From: Enhydrobacter sp.
GTDB lineage: Bacteria; Pseudomonadota; Alphaproteobacteria; Reyranellales; Reyranellaceae
Direction of reading: 5' to 3'
NCBI GenBank assembly: GCA_026126105.1
Contig: JAHCJV010000072.1
Span: 1-32,183 of the forward strand
Length of the DNA: 32,183 bases
Of this stretch, positions 31,973 to 32,183 are shown one piece after another (the stretch's first letter is position 1; every line of letters starts with the position of its first letter). Below the pieces are notes generated by a model. It was not told where the DNA came from. It ran no database searches and saw only the letters and a program-made list of their open reading frames with translations. The position numbers and the translations under genes are program-made.

Positions 31973-32183
31973 GAATCGGAATCCTTCGACGGAACCGCCT
32001 TCGTCTCCCGCGCGAACCAGGCCGCGGCTTTTGACAGGATCTCGCGCTCGAGCTTGAGCTGCCTGTTCTCCCGCCGAAGCCGGCCAAGCTCCTCACGCTC
32101 GACCGTCGTCAGACCGTCCGGGCGGCGACCTTCGTCTCGTCCCGCCTGGGCAACCCAGTTGCGGATCGTCTGACCCGACGGCT
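31434..32183 (-). mobile_element. Truncated IS3-family insertion sequence
   Basis: Covers the OrfA end and the broken OrfB. The left boundary is where OrfB homology stops (about 31434), with the expected terminal third of the IS absent. No terminal inverted repeat is found there. The right end is outside the window. The 31235-31433 spacer holds no recognisable gene apart from a doubtful 42-codon frame. Confidence 0.75.
31969..32183 (-). CDS. IS3-family transposase OrfA, partial (runs off the window)
   Basis: The C-terminal 71 codons of an IS3 OrfA. Visible are the end of the helix-turn-helix (SGQTIRNWVAQAG) and the leucine-zipper-like coil REELGRLRRENRQLKLEREI, then LSKAAAWFARET and a TGA. 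OrfA and OrfB overlap by four bases (GTGA), the layout used for programmed frameshifting in this family. The upstream part lies beyond the window. Confidence 0.85.
   Translation of the reverse strand, partial: PSGQTIRNWVAQAGRDEGRRPDGLTTVEREELGRLRRENRQLKLEREILSKAAAWFARETKAVPSKDSDS

Noticed and set aside
1..32183. tRNA, rRNA, CRISPR array, prophage or integrase att site
   Set aside because: No cloverleaf with a CCA-type end, no regularly spaced repeats and no phage genes were seen by eye; a tRNAscan/CRISPR run would settle this.

Overview
The window is a high-GC, densely packed bacterial chromosome segment carrying metabolic and accessory genes on both strands. The organism is most likely an alphaproteobacterium of soil or water, of the Reyranella/Rhodospirillales/Bradyrhizobium sort. 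This is inferred from the codon composition, the many small catabolic operons (amidases, GSTs, VOC, Rieske, nitronate monooxygenase-like), and several palindromic intergenic repeats resembling those common in such genomes. No tRNA, rRNA or CRISPR array was seen.

Layout, 1-20.3 kb. A LysR regulator, a VOC protein and a partial amidase form an overlapping minus-strand operon, divergent from a nitronate monooxygenase-like gene (1-2756). A Rieske oxygenase and a glutamine-synthetase-like enzyme lie on the minus strand (2907-5827), divergent from an AMP-forming acyl-CoA ligase (5962-7557). A GFA-fold protein is divergent from an alpha/beta hydrolase broken by a one-base frameshift, which is followed by an MDR dehydrogenase and a GST (7575-10598). 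Next is a four-gene plus-strand operon: secreted membrane-anchored NEW3-like protein, ABC ATPase, ABC permease and a GNAT-like protein that appears to start at CTG (10688-14469). Minus-strand genes for an RluA-type pseudouridine synthase, an amidase and an FAH-family protein follow (14453-17926). A DHDPS-family aldolase then abuts a convergent MurA whose catalytic Cys is replaced by Asp (17986-20253).

The most unusual locus is 20.5-27.9 kb. A 262-residue protein of unrecognised family precedes, by 10 bases, a 1247-residue protein that joins a DyP-type heme peroxidase domain to a cytochrome P450 domain. The architecture recalls fungal peroxidase-P450 oxylipin synthases, although the peroxidase family is different. 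Its 3' end overlaps by 71 bp a convergent gene for a large cyclase-like/AAA/TPR regulator whose cyclase domain has lost key catalytic residues.

The right end (27.9-32.2 kb) has a putative small transcription unit (promoter, 16-codon ORF or sRNA, intrinsic terminator), a GNAT-GST gene pair, a hypothetical protein, an SDR dehydrogenase divergent from a cupin, and a truncated IS3-family insertion sequence running off the window.
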